From NCBI GenBank assembly GCA_902812455.1, contig CADDZH010000024.1, forward strand, positions 1 to 53,781: 53,781 nt of DNA. Direction: 5' to 3'. Position 1 is the stretch's first letter. Each line of letters starts with the position of its first letter. Made by a program: the position numbers and the translations under genes. This DNA is from Chloroflexota bacterium. Its GTDB lineage: Bacteria; Chloroflexota; Ktedonobacteria; Ktedonobacterales; Ktedonobacteraceae. A model generated the notes under the pieces. It did not search any database, was not told the DNA's origin, and worked only from the letters and a program-made list of their open reading frames with translations. This document shows, piece after piece, positions 36,685-45,806 of the stretch.

Positions 36685-39255
36685 ATGGAGGAATCACCCA
36701 GCACAAACGCAAGCGGCAACGAATCAGTACCCTACCGGGGAACAACAGCCAAACTTCCACCACTGGATACCGATGATACTATGACGCCTACGACGGTAGA
36801 GAGCCTGCAACTCACCGTCATCGAAGGTTTCCAGGTTGGACGAGGCGTGGCTCGCATCGATCCGGCGGATATGGCCCGGCTGAGCTGCCAGCCAGGAGAC
36901 ATCATCCTGGTCACGGGCGGGCGTACTACCGCAGCCAAAATTGTGCCTTGCGCTGCGGTTGATCGCGGCCAGTCGATCATCCAGATGGATAGCCAGGTAC
37001 GGCAGAATAGCGCATCAGGCCTGGGAGAGCGTGTGACCATTCGCAAAGCGAAGGTGCGCAATGCTGAGAAAATTACGCTCCTGCCATTGAGCGGTGGAAC
37101 GCCCATCCAGGAAAGCGACCTGCAATATATCGTTCGCTACCTGGTCGGGCTACCCGTCGTGATTGGAGATCTTTTACGGGTGGGAACGCCCGGAGCCGCG
37201 CCGCGAGAATTCTTGATCATTAATACGACTCCCGCTACGCCGAGCTACACCCTTCAGAAGCGTAGTACCGGCGACCTCAATACGGTGATGCCCCCGGTGC
37301 AGCCGGAACCGGTCACCGATACGGAGGCAGTGCTGGTGCACGCCGGAACGCTTGTGAAAGCGCAGGCCAGGGGCGTGGCTAGCGGCGCACCGGGGCGCGT
37401 AAGCTACGAAGATATCGGCGGGCTGGGCAAAGAATTGCAGCGCATCCGTGAAATGATCGAGCTGCCCCTGAAATATCCCGCCGTCTTTGATCGTCTCGGC
37501 GTCGAGCCGCCCAAAGGCGTCCTGCTCTATGGCCCTCCTGGCACCGGCAAAACGCTGATTGCCCGCGCTGTCGCGACTGAAACCAAAGCGGCTTTTCTCG
37601 TGATCAATGGGCCTGAAATCATCAACAAATTCTATGGCGAAAGTGAATCCCGCCTGCGCGCCGTCTTCCAGGAAGCACAGCGGCGAGCGCCCAGCATTAT
37701 CTTCATCGATGAACTGGATGCGCTGGCCCCCAAACGGGCCGAGATGGGTGGAGAAGTCGAACGCCGCATCGTCGGGCAATTGCTCGCTCTGATGGACGGC
37801 ATGACCTCTCGCGGCCAGGTCGTCCTGATCGGTGCTACCAACCAACCTAATGCGCTCGATCCCGCGCTGCGACGCCCAGGCCGTTTCGACCGCGAGATTG
37901 GCCTGCGCGTGCCCGATGTGCGCGGGCGCACAGAAATCCTACGTATCCATAGCCGTGATGCTGCCCTGGCCAACGATGTTGATCTCGCCCGCATAGCCCA
38001 GCTTACCCCTGGCTTCGTTGGAGCAGACCTGGAGGCGCTCTGCCGCGAGGCAGCCATGATCGCCTTGCGCCGGGTGCTGCCGCATATCGATTACCAGCGC
38101 GGCTACATTCCCTATGAAACGCTGGTCTCCCTGAACATCACTATGGCCGATTTCCAGGCCGCACTACGCGAGGTCGAGCCATCGACCACCCGCGAGGTCT
38201 ATGTTGAAGTCAGCGAGACGACATGGGATGATATCGGGGGACTGGACGAGGTCAAGCGGACGCTTACCGAAGGCGTCGAATGGCCTCTGCGTTTCCCCGA
38301 AGTCTATAACAGGGCAAAAGTTGAGCCGCCGCGTGGCATCCTGCTGGCAGGGCCGCCAGGATCGGGAAAAACGCTGATTGCCCGTGCTCTTGCCAACCAG
38401 TGTGAGGCGAGCTTCATCTCGATCAAAGGCCCGGAACTCCTTTCTAAGTGGGTGGGCGAGTCGGAAAAGGGCATTCGCGAAGTCTTCCGGCGGGCAAAGC
38501 AAGCGGCCCCATGCCTCGTCTTCTTCGACGAACTTGATGCCCTCGCCCCTCGCCGCAGTGGAGGTGAGGCCGATGGGCAGGTTGGAAATCGCGTGATAGC
38601 GCAGTTGCTCACGGAGATGGACGGTATCGAGGGGCGCGAGGGAGTTATCGTGCTGGCTGCTACCAACCGGCCCGAGCTGATCGATCCGGCCCTGCTGCGT
38701 CCAGGGCGTTTCGATCTGGTTGTCGAACTGACTTTGCCAGATGAAACAGAGCGCGCGGCCATCTTTGCCATCCATACTCGCGGCAGACCGCTCTCGCCGG
38801 AGATCACTATGGAAGAGCTTGCCCGCCTCACGCCGGGGCGCAGCGGCGCCGACATCGAGGCCATTTGCCGGCGTGCTTCCTTGCTGGCCCTGCGTGAATG
38901 GATCGCCCCCAGGCTCACTGTAGGCCATGTGCAGGTCACGGAAGAGACAGGTGTAGAAGAAGCCTCACAGGCCCAGGAGCAGGCGCCTGCCCAGGACAGC
39001 GCTACAACGGAAAGCGCGCCTTCCTTGCCTGCCAATCCTTTCGTCATCAGGCCCGAACACTTTGCTCGCGCCATTGAGGAGCAGAGCGAGCGCTACTCGG
39101 TGCAGCAGGCAGCCGAGGAGACTATCGCACGCCAGGAAGCTGGGAGACAGCGCTTGCTCGAGATGGCTACTAACATCGACTCCCAGGGAAGGCCTCGATT
39201 GCGAGGATTTCGCCTCTGGTTGGCTCGCCTCTTCGGGCTTGTCCCGCACGAGTAA
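36685..39255 (+). CDS. CDC48/VCP-type double-AAA+ ATPase
   Basis: The 856-residue protein has the full CDC48 layout. A double-psi beta-barrel N domain (QLTVIEGFQVGRGVARID) leads into AAA module 1 with Walker A GPPGTGKT (283-290) and SRH RRPGRFDREIGLRVPD. AAA module 2 has Walker A GPPGSGKT (556-563), pore motif KWVGES and Walker B VFFDELDAL. An acidic linker and a C-terminal helical region close the protein. CDC48 hexamers pull proteins out of complexes or membranes. Bacterial homologues occur in Chloroflexota and Actinobacteria, often beside stress genes. It is unlikely to be a misread FtsH, since no protease domain is present. No HbYX-type proteasome tail is seen. Confidence 0.93.
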   Translation: MEESPSTNASGNESVPYRGTTAKLPPLDTDDTMTPTTVESLQLTVIEGFQVGRGVARIDPADMARLSCQPGDIILVTGGRTTAAKIVPCAAVDRGQSIIQMDSQVRQNSASGLGERVTIRKAKVRNAEKITLLPLSGGTPIQESDLQYIVRYLVGLPVVIGDLLRVGTPGAAPREFLIINTTPATPSYTLQKRSTGDLNTVMPPVQPEPVTDTEAVLVHAGTLVKAQARGVASGAPGRVSYEDIGGLGKELQRIREMIELPLKYPAVFDRLGVEPPKGVLLYGPPGTGKTLIARAVATETKAAFLVINGPEIINKFYGESESRLRAVFQEAQRRAPSIIFIDELDALAPKRAEMGGEVERRIVGQLLALMDGMTSRGQVVLIGATNQPNALDPALRRPGRFDREIGLRVPDVRGRTEILRIHSRDAALANDVDLARIAQLTPGFVGADLEALCREAAMIALRRVLPHIDYQRGYIPYETLVSLNITMADFQAALREVEPSTTREVYVEVSETTWDDIGGLDEVKRTLTEGVEWPLRFPEVYNRAKVEPPRGILLAGPPGSGKTLIARALANQCEASFISIKGPELLSKWVGESEKGIREVFRRAKQAAPCLVFFDELDALAPRRSGGEADGQVGNRVIAQLLTEMDGIEGREGVIVLAATNRPELIDPALLRPGRFDLVVELTLPDETERAAIFAIHTRGRPLSPEITMEELARLTPGRSGADIEAICRRASLLALREWIAPRLTVGHVQVTEETGVEEASQAQEQAPAQDSATTESAPSLPANPFVIRPEHFARAIEEQSERYSVQQAAEETIARQEAGRQRLLEMATNIDSQGRPRLRGFRLWLARLFGLVPHE

Positions 39256-39431
39256 ATGTGATTTGCTCCACAGAATGAACGTGAATTGCTCACAAAGCAT
39301 GTGACAAATTGATCACAATGTGAATGAGAAATAAGTCACATATGTTTTACAAATGAGGCTCTGTAGCCGTTCTCTGAACATAGGAATTACGGCTACGAGT
39401 CTCTATTGTATGCAATACAAGTACTATCTGC

Positions 39432-39461
39432 TTACGATATACACCTGAACTATGTTATAAT
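39432..39461 (+). promoter_or_regulatory. probable promoter of the 39505 gene and sensor kinase
   Basis: TTACGA (39432-39437) and TATAAT (39456-39461) are 18 bases apart. Two inverted repeats lie upstream, GTAGCCGT/ACGGCTAC (39363-39396) and TTGTAT/ATACAA (39406-39420), and could be operators. Confidence 0.45.
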
Positions 39462-39504
39462 AAGCTACGGAGAGAAGAAGCTGTACCAGTGAAGGGAGGA
39501 ACAC

Positions 39505-39882
39505 ATGTCGTACATGCCGGATTACTCCTCTTCTGTCTCTCGTACACAGGTTTTAGAGGCGTACCTGAAGGTCTTAGAGCTGATTGACGAGAGAGTTACC
39601 CCATTTCTAGGGAAAGTCACGACCCGCGTGCTGGTGCAGGGTGCCGCCAAACGAGTATCGCACTCATATCCATTTCTTCATCTGCTGGCAAAAACGCCGT
39701 ACAACGAGATTGTCCCGGCTGTTTTACATGAGCAATTGAGCGGGGTGAGCACAAACGAGCTGGCTGCCGGCTTCGATGCATTGTTACAGGAATGCTTTGC
39801 CGGCCTCAAAGAGCTGACCGGCGATCTCATCGTCCCACCCATTTATGATGAAGTCAGCCATCAATTGAAACAGTTGGAATAG
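39505..39882 (+). CDS. hypothetical helical protein, 125 residues, paired with a sensor kinase
   Basis: No family was recognised. The protein is all-helical by pattern, with SRTQVLEAYLKVLELIDER at the start and FDALLQECFAGLKELTGDL near the end. It has one central basic stretch (VQGAAKRVSH) and no membrane segment or signal peptide. GGGAGG lies 6 bases before the ATG. The sensor kinase starts 16 bases after its stop, so both are likely co-transcribed, and it may be a partner or input protein of that kinase. This role is inferred only from position. Confidence 0.75.
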   Translation: MSYMPDYSSSVSRTQVLEAYLKVLELIDERVTPFLGKVTTRVLVQGAAKRVSHSYPFLHLLAKTPYNEIVPAVLHEQLSGVSTNELAAGFDALLQECFAGLKELTGDLIVPPIYDEVSHQLKQLE

Positions 39883-39898
39883 GTAAAGAAAGAAACGT

Positions 39899-41656
39899 AT
39901 GGAGGGCAGCGTGCAATCAGAGTCAGAGTTAATGGATAGCGCGTTTCGCTCCTCTGCTCTCCAACATGGGGATCGCTTGACGGCTATCCGTCAAGAAATG
40001 GAATATCTCAATACGATTGGGAAGCGCTTCGTCGCAGCTATCGATCGCTTTCAAGTCCACCGGGCGCTGCTAGCTGCTCTACAAGAGCTTTACAGCTTCT
40101 CGGCCTGCGCCATTTTGCTCAAAGGTGAGCCTTTCGAGTTATCCATTATTCCCTGCTACCCGCTCAGCGAATCTTTTTTGCAAGCCATGTTTCGCCGTAT
40201 AGCCAGTGCCGCCAGCGTCATCGATTTTCCTCGTGTCACCGCCGAGGAACTGGCAGCCTCCGCTTATCTTGATGCCCCCGATGAACTCTCGCACTCAGGA
40301 CAGGAGGGCATCAGAGCAACGGAAATCGGTTCCTGCCTCAATATCCCGCTCACGGTTGAGAATCGCATTATCGGGATGCTCAGCCTCTTTGATGAGCAGC
40401 AGGGGACATTCGATACCGATCTGCTCAAACTCACAACCATGATCGCCGATTATGCCGGGGTCGCGCTTGAGAATGTGCGCCTGCGCGAACGCGAGATGGC
40501 CTTGTGGCGCCAGGCAGAGTTAGGGCGCCAGCGCCTGGAATTGATCATCAGTAGCATGGCAGAGGGCTTGCTGATCACCGATGCCAGGGGAGCCATTACG
40601 CTCCTCAATACCTCTGCCCAGAGCTTACTGGCCCAGGCTCAGATCGATCTGACAGAAAATGTCCCGCTACGCGCATTAGCACGTACCAGCAAGAAAGGCT
40701 GGCTGCATAAACTGGCAGAGACTGTTGATCACGCCCTTGCCGGGCAGACGGTAATGAACGAGGAGCTGATTGCGGGCGAAAGTGGTGAGACAGTGCCTCT
40801 CACGCTGAGCATTAGCGCAGCCCCCCTGCATGATGCCAACCAGGTGCAACCGCATCCCATTGGAGTAGTAGCCGTCCTGAACGATATCACTTCGAGCAAG
40901 CAAATTGAGAAACTGAAAGATGAATTCGTCTCGGTTGTCTCACATGAGCTGCGCACTCCCTTGACGGCGATTAAGGGGTACACACAGCACCTCATTCGCC
41001 GCATTGAGCGGCGCATGCGTAAAGCACAGAAGGAAGAACCACACAAAGCTGCTACCGCAGTCGAATTTCCCGAAAGCTATGATTTACGCAGTCTGAACAT
41101 CGTGCAGAGCCAGGCTGAGCATCTGGAGCGGCTGGTCAACGATCTGCTCGATCTCTCGCGAGTCCAGTGGGGAAATTTGCACCTGCAATACAGCGAATTT
41201 CACCTGGCCGATCTGCTCACTGAGTGCGTCCAATCCATCCAAATCAGCGCTGAGCAACACACCATCTTTCTCGATATTCAATTGCAAGACACGAAAATCG
41301 TGGCAGACAGGGGACGTATTGGGCAGGTGATCGGCAATGTGCTGGACAACGCGGTGAAATATTCTCCCCAGGGCGGCCAGATTACAGTGCGGCTGGCGGA
41401 ACTCGAAGGTGATTACCTCGTCAGCGTTATTGACCAGGGAATCGGCATCAATCCAGAGTATCTCGATCACATATTCGAGCGCTTCTACCGTGTGCGCAAT
41501 ACGGCCAGCCGCCAGTTTTCAGGCATCGGTTTGGGGCTGCATGTCTCCAGGGCCATCGTTGAGCAGCATGGGGGACGTATCTGGGTTAGCAATAACCAGG
41601 GAGTGGGCAGCACGTTTTCTTTTACATTGCCCACGAAGCCCGCTTATCCTACGTAA
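39899..41656 (+). CDS. soluble GAF-PAS sensor histidine kinase
   Basis: The 585-residue protein has no membrane helix. A GAF domain (about 45-200, ending LTTMIADYAGVALENVRLRE), a PAS domain (about 205-330, LELIISSMAEGLLITDARGAI), a HisKA domain with His348 in SHELRTPL and a HATPase_c domain follow in order (DNAVKYSP, GIGINPEYLDHIFERFYR, GIGLGLHVS). The ATG at 39899 has no ribosome site. A GTG four codons on (39911) has GGAGG 5 bases before it and may be the true start. No response regulator is near. Confidence 0.92.
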   Translation: MEGSVQSESELMDSAFRSSALQHGDRLTAIRQEMEYLNTIGKRFVAAIDRFQVHRALLAALQELYSFSACAILLKGEPFELSIIPCYPLSESFLQAMFRRIASAASVIDFPRVTAEELAASAYLDAPDELSHSGQEGIRATEIGSCLNIPLTVENRIIGMLSLFDEQQGTFDTDLLKLTTMIADYAGVALENVRLREREMALWRQAELGRQRLELIISSMAEGLLITDARGAITLLNTSAQSLLAQAQIDLTENVPLRALARTSKKGWLHKLAETVDHALAGQTVMNEELIAGESGETVPLTLSISAAPLHDANQVQPHPIGVVAVLNDITSSKQIEKLKDEFVSVVSHELRTPLTAIKGYTQHLIRRIERRMRKAQKEEPHKAATAVEFPESYDLRSLNIVQSQAEHLERLVNDLLDLSRVQWGNLHLQYSEFHLADLLTECVQSIQISAEQHTIFLDIQLQDTKIVADRGRIGQVIGNVLDNAVKYSPQGGQITVRLAELEGDYLVSVIDQGIGINPEYLDHIFERFYRVRNTASRQFSGIGLGLHVSRAIVEQHGGRIWVSNNQGVGSTFSFTLPTKPAYPT

Positions 41657-41681
41657 TAAAAGCCCTCGATCCCATTCCTCG

Positions 41682-42200
41682 TCACATAGCCTGCAACAGG
41701 TCGGTTGGACTGGAGCCAAAATGGTCTCGTAAATATGAAAGGCCAAAGGGCGTGAAGTGGATGGTGGCCCAGCTCGACTGTAAGGATTGAAGGCTGCGCA
41801 GTATACGCGCCTCACCCCATAATGGGTACCTTAGATCGCGCAATGCATTCACGAAATCTATTGCGCTTGCCAGGATAATCCCCAGCACAATGATCACAAT
41901 CTTAAGGAGAAGGATATGCGGAACAGCAAGAGGGGCAAGCGGGGTAAAGAGTCCAACATAAAGAACGACGCCCGATACCAACGCCGGGAAAATCAGGTTC
42001 AGCCAGATAAAGAAGACCGACGGCTCTTGCAAGAATACGACAGTCACTCCAAAGGGGCTTATTCCCCATCCTATCAGCGGCCCGCGCCGCAACCACGTAA
42101 CCAGTACATGCGCACATTCAAACAAAACAAACCAGACTACCAGGAAGCCTATGAGGCTCACAACCGCACGAATGTCTATACTGGTTGAAGCAATGGGCAT
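41682..42200 (-). CDS. hypothetical membrane protein, 172 residues
   Basis: There are three or four hydrophobic helices (AVVSLIGFLVVWFVLFECA, VFFIWLNLIFPALVSGVVLY, LLLKIVIIVLGIILASAIDF) and a soluble C-terminal tail. No family was recognised. The ATG at 42200 is chosen because GAGGAGGG lies 8 bases before it; the frame is open to 42224. It is convergent with the sensor kinase and a single gene. It has no visible catalytic motif. Confidence 0.65.
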   Translation of the reverse strand: MPIASTSIDIRAVVSLIGFLVVWFVLFECAHVLVTWLRRGPLIGWGISPFGVTVVFLQEPSVFFIWLNLIFPALVSGVVLYVGLFTPLAPLAVPHILLLKIVIIVLGIILASAIDFVNALRDLRYPLWGEARILRSLQSLQSSWATIHFTPFGLSYLRDHFGSSPTDLLQAM

Positions 42201-42340
42201 GGATTGAACCCTCCTCGTACCCATTTCCTAATCGTTCATCACTACTATATATTATACGTGATTCAGGTACGCAGGGCAACGCTCATTCGTGCCGGGGTTC
42301 CACCAATTATCAGGAGCCAGCGGCCAGACCGAATGGGTGT

Positions 42341-42380
42341 CTAGGGCAGAGGAGGCCAGCGGAGCTCTGCCCCTACCCTC
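42341..42380. repeat. 40-bp interspersed repeat, copy 2
   Basis: Identical over 40 bp to 21706-21745, some 20.6 kb away; the flanks differ. It lies between a membrane-protein gene and the end of tRNA-Val. Confidence 0.9.
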
Positions 42381-42386
42381 AATGAG

Positions 42387-42418
42387 TTGAGCCTCTCTCA
42401 TGGCTGAGAGAGGCTCAA
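42387..42418 (-). terminator. 14-bp hairpin downstream of tRNA-Val
   Basis: TTGAGCCTCTCTCA and TGAGAGAGGCTCAA pair perfectly around TGGC, 11 bases beyond the tRNA 3' end. There is no T run after it on the minus strand, so it may be a T-less terminator or a 3'-processing hairpin. Confidence 0.55.
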
Positions 42419-42429
42419 GCATGTTGAGT

Positions 42430-42501
42430 GGGCGCTACAGGATTTGAACCTGTGACCTCTTCGGTGTGAACGAAGCGCTCATTCCGCTGAGCTAAGCGCC
42501 C
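42430..42501 (-). tRNA. tRNA-Val, anticodon CAC
   Basis: A 72-nt cloverleaf: acceptor GGGCGCT/AGCGCCC, D arm GCTC/GAGC, anticodon stem CTTCG/CGAAG around loop TTCACAC, and T arm ACAGG/CCTGT with TTCAAAT. Anticodon CAC decodes GTG. No CCA is encoded. Confidence 0.95.
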
Positions 42502-42516
42502 TTGTTGACAGAAGCC

Positions 42517-42545
42517 ACTATAGCACCTGGCAAGGAGAATGTCAA
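42517..42545 (-). promoter_or_regulatory. sigma70-type promoter of tRNA-Val
   Basis: TTGACA (42540-42545) and TATAGT (42517-42522) on the minus strand are 17 bases apart, a near-consensus promoter. The tRNA starts about 16 bases after the -10 box. Confidence 0.8.
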
Positions 42546-42615
42546 GCATTTTGAGCTTGCCGCCCGCTGGTGAAATTCAGGCATTATTACCCATAGATAG
42601 AAATACTATGCATAT

Positions 42616-42644
42616 TGTTCATCGAAGATTTTTTGTTTATAATA
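42616..42644 (+). promoter_or_regulatory. probable promoter of the Ser/Thr kinase gene
   Basis: TTGTTC (42616-42621) and TATAAT (42639-42644) are 17 bases apart, about 45 bases before the ATG. Confidence 0.55.
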
Positions 42645-42690
42645 ATCTTGTAAGGTCATTAGGAGAGGGGTTTACGTAGAAGGGTGCGAC

Positions 42691-44205
42691 ATGCTACAAG
42701 AACAGATAACACTCCCGGTTGGATCCACTATACGCAGTCCTCATGGAGATCGCTACCTGATCGAAGGCCTGCTCGGCGCGGGCGGGTCTGGAGCAGTTTA
42801 CCTGGTAAGGGAACGGCAAGGCAGCCAGCGTCTTTTTGCCCTCAAAGAGGTCATAGAACCGAACAGGAGAGAGCACGAGCGCTTCCTGTTTGAGGCGGAA
42901 CTGCTCAAGCGGCTGCATCACCGTGCATTGCCTCGCGTTTACCAGGTATTTGAGCATGACAAATCTAAGCGAGTTTACATGCTCATGGATTATGTGGAAG
43001 GGAGAACCCTGGAAGAGCTGAGGCGAGAGCACCCAGGAGAGCCTTTCCCGCTCCCCGTAGTAGTGGCTCTTATGACTCCCATCGCCGATGCGCTGGCTTA
43101 CCTGCACCACCATAGCCCACCTATTGTGCATCGTGATGTCAAGCCCGGGAACATCATTGTTCCGCTCGAGGGAGAAGAGACAGTGCTGGTGGACTTTAGC
43201 ATCGCCAAGGAGTACATCAAAGATAACACCACAGCCGTTATCCGCCATGGTACACCGGGCTATGCGGCACTCGAACAATACGCGGGGGGAACTACACCGC
43301 AAACAGATATTTATGGGCTGGGAGCGACAATCTATGCGCTTTTAACGGGGGTCACTCCACCCGATGCCATTACCCGGGCCACGGCAGGTCAAGGTTGTGA
43401 TCCACTTGAGACCGCGCACCTGCTCGCACCGGATCTCCCCTGGTCTGTGACCTGGGCTATCGAAAAGGCCTTGAGCATCAGTAGCCATGATCGCTTCGCT
43501 ACTATCGAAGAGTTCTGGCAAGAGCTAACTGGTAATGCTCTGGAGCAGCAGGCATACGAGGAGATCAAAAGTTCGCTCGAGACGCTTCAACCACCGACAC
43601 CGCCTGAGCGAACCTACGAGAGCATAACAATTACACCAGCCCTGAAGGCACATTCGCACAGGATCTCTCGCGCTAAAACATGGTCTTTTCTCCTATCAAT
43701 TGTCCTTGCACTGCTCATCGTGATTAGTGGAGCAAGCCTCTTTGTTCTAAGACATGGCAGCCTTTTTTCTACCTCACAAGGAAAAGCTGCATCCTTAGCT
43801 TCCTCCACTCCTCACTCGAAGACCACATCTACTGCGGCTCCTTCCATCACTCCTCTTTCTCCAGGCAATGCTCTCTATCCCGTGCTTGCTGTCGCATATG
43901 GTGGCACAGTACTTGATCTGATGTCGGGAGAAAAGACGGATATGTTCCTCACGTATGTCCGGCAAAACCAGGGCAGCATACGCGGCTATTTTCAGGGGTT
44001 GGGGCTGAGCGGTCCTTTTGAGGGAACCGTCACGCGAGATGGGCGCGTGCAGTTCACGGTGCAAGTGCAATCGGGAGGGCCAATTCTTTTGTTCCAGGGA
44101 AACATTAAAATCGGCGGCGATATGACCGGGATCTTCGAGGCGCTCGATTCGCACGGCCAGGGCACGGGCGAATCGGGCATCTGGAATGTTGCGCCCGGCA
44201 CGTAG
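42691..44205 (+). CDS. Hanks-type Ser/Thr protein kinase, membrane anchored
   Basis: The 504-residue protein has an N-terminal kinase domain: Gly loop LLGAGGSGAVYLV, catalytic Lys52 (FALKEV), HRDVKPGN with Asp149, and the APE-like PGYAALEQ. The metal loop reads DFS (168-170) rather than DFG; the Asp is kept. One membrane helix (about 328-352) and a Ser/Thr-rich linker lead to an outside domain of about 110 residues with GSIRGYFQGLGLSGPFEGTV, which looks like a beta-sandwich. It probably links an outside signal to protein phosphorylation. The PP2C at 17115 has the same membrane layout and could be its counterpart. Confidence 0.93.
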   Translation: MLQEQITLPVGSTIRSPHGDRYLIEGLLGAGGSGAVYLVRERQGSQRLFALKEVIEPNRREHERFLFEAELLKRLHHRALPRVYQVFEHDKSKRVYMLMDYVEGRTLEELRREHPGEPFPLPVVVALMTPIADALAYLHHHSPPIVHRDVKPGNIIVPLEGEETVLVDFSIAKEYIKDNTTAVIRHGTPGYAALEQYAGGTTPQTDIYGLGATIYALLTGVTPPDAITRATAGQGCDPLETAHLLAPDLPWSVTWAIEKALSISSHDRFATIEEFWQELTGNALEQQAYEEIKSSLETLQPPTPPERTYESITITPALKAHSHRISRAKTWSFLLSIVLALLIVISGASLFVLRHGSLFSTSQGKAASLASSTPHSKTTSTAAPSITPLSPGNALYPVLAVAYGGTVLDLMSGEKTDMFLTYVRQNQGSIRGYFQGLGLSGPFEGTVTRDGRVQFTVQVQSGGPILLFQGNIKIGGDMTGIFEALDSHGQGTGESGIWNVAPGT

Positions 44206-44330
44206 TGTTTATTCGGAACCCTGACATCCATAAGAGATGCTACTCCATTTCATAGTCGCCAACCTGGGGAAATGCAGTGATCCCCTTTGTGGGAGTCAGG
44301 TTCCGAAAAAGGTCCAAAAGGAGCATAACC

Positions 44331-45173
44331 ATGAAGCATTCACACTCTTCAGCGTCACTGGTACGTCAAATGTTCCTGGTTCTGAGCATCATCGCTCTAT
44401 GCACTTGCTTTAGTGCGATAGCGCTAGCGGCAGACGCACAGACAACAAGCCCGTCGTTTGTACGTATTATTCACGCCTCACCCGATGTTGGGACGGCAGA
44501 TGTCTTCGTAGATGGCAAGATATTTTTGAGTAGTTTCCAGTTTGGAGCGGTCACCGATTATGCATCGATACCGCCAGGCCCGCATAAGGTGCAGATTGCA
44601 CTCGTGGGAAAGGGCATCGGTGGCGCTGCTATTACGCAAACTTTGGCCGTCAGCCCAGGGGTTGCCTACACAGTTGCAGCCATCGGGACGAAACAAACAG
44701 GTTTATCCCTGGAGGTCTTCATAGACAATAACGCCATCGCTTCTGGTACGACAAAAGGCCGCCTCTACCAGCTTTCTCCCAACGCGGGTTCTGTTGACCT
44801 GTCAGCAGGAGGGAGCACAATAGTAACAGGGATAAACTACCAGCAAGCCAGTAACTATGTTGCCTTCCCGCAGGGATCGAATACTTTTATGGTGAGTGCG
44901 CCGCAAGTTAATACGACCCTGTCTACTACAGCGACGGTCAAGCCTGGCACAGTAACGAGTATTTTCGTCGTTGGTCTATTCAACGGCAATCCGAAGCTGA
45001 GTCTTGTCGTTGCACAAACGAGTGGCCTTCCAGGGTTACCAGGAACAGGAAGCGATCCCAGAAGCTTACCAACAGGCTCTCAATCACCGGCCACATGGCT
45101 CGTTGGAATCCTGGCGCTGGCAATGATTGGCGCAATCATTTTCGCACGCCGGTGGCTAGACAACCATGCATAA
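44331..45173 (+). CDS. secreted DUF4397 protein with LPGTG-type sorting signal
   Basis: The 280-residue protein has a Sec signal peptide ending near AIALA-ADA, then two DUF4397 repeats (FVRIIHASPDVGTADVFVDG, YQLSPNAGSVDLSAGGS). The C-terminus has LPGTG, then LPTGS, a membrane helix (WLVGILALAMIGAIIFA) and RRWLDNHA. This order (LPxTG, hydrophobic helix, basic tail) is a cell-wall sorting signal. The gap between LPGTG and the helix is about 15 residues, longer than usual. AAAAGGAG lies 7 bases before ATG 44331. The sortase gene follows after 14 bases, so this is its likely substrate. Confidence 0.88.
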   Translation: MKHSHSSASLVRQMFLVLSIIALCTCFSAIALAADAQTTSPSFVRIIHASPDVGTADVFVDGKIFLSSFQFGAVTDYASIPPGPHKVQIALVGKGIGGAAITQTLAVSPGVAYTVAAIGTKQTGLSLEVFIDNNAIASGTTKGRLYQLSPNAGSVDLSAGGSTIVTGINYQQASNYVAFPQGSNTFMVSAPQVNTTLSTTATVKPGTVTSIFVVGLFNGNPKLSLVVAQTSGLPGLPGTGSDPRSLPTGSQSPATWLVGILALAMIGAIIFARRWLDNHA

Positions 45174-45187
45174 AAGGAATGGCACAT

Positions 45188-45802
45188 ATGCGCGTAGCTC
45201 GAACTGCATTGTGCATTGTTATCCTGGCGGGAGTTTTTATCCTCGGCGGATGCGATTATACAGCGGCATCTCAACATGCCATGCTTTCCGGCGCTGCCAG
45301 TAAGCGCATTGTGATGATACCGGCTGTTTCTGCGAACCAGCAGCCTGCCGAAATGACCAGGCCGGTTCGCCTGATCATTCCTGTAATCGAGGTGAGCGCT
45401 CACATCGAAGCGGTCGGGGTGTTGCCCAATGGCGACCTGGCAACGCCAACACAGCACCCGTGGGAAGATGCAGGCTGGTATCAATCAGGGCCGCGCCCAG
45501 GCGAACGGGGAAGCGCAGTGATCGATGGCCACCTTGATCGCCCAGGCGGATACCCGGCAGTATTCTGGCGCCTGCGCGAGCTGCAAGCGGGCGACGAAGT
45601 GCAGGTGCTGAACAGCGATGGAACAATCTTACATTTCCATGTTACTCGCGTCGCGCTTTACCCGCCACAGGCGGCGCCCATCCAGGATATCTTTGGGAAT
45701 CGAGGCGGGAGCTACCTCAACTTAATAACCTGCGCCGGGGACTGGATTCCCAGCGAGCACCAGACAACCTTGCGGCTGGTCATCTACACCTCTCTAGGGT
45801 AG
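45188..45802 (+). CDS. sortase (class E/F-like), possible lipoprotein
   Basis: The 204-residue protein has the sortase beta-barrel core (PVRLIIPVIEVSAHIEAVGV), the catalytic His near 115 in DGHLDRPG, Cys near 182 in LITCAGDW, and Arg near 196 in TTLRLVIYT. The N-terminus reads MRVARTALCIVILAGVFILG followed by GC, where ILGGC fits a lipobox; sortases are usually held by a plain membrane helix. The ATG at 45188 has AAAAGGA 9 bases before it. It follows the LPGTG protein by 14 bases and ends 4 bases from lysS, facing it. Confidence 0.9.
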   Translation: MRVARTALCIVILAGVFILGGCDYTAASQHAMLSGAASKRIVMIPAVSANQQPAEMTRPVRLIIPVIEVSAHIEAVGVLPNGDLATPTQHPWEDAGWYQSGPRPGERGSAVIDGHLDRPGGYPAVFWRLRELQAGDEVQVLNSDGTILHFHVTRVALYPPQAAPIQDIFGNRGGSYLNLITCAGDWIPSEHQTTLRLVIYTSLG

Positions 45803-45806
45803 ACCG

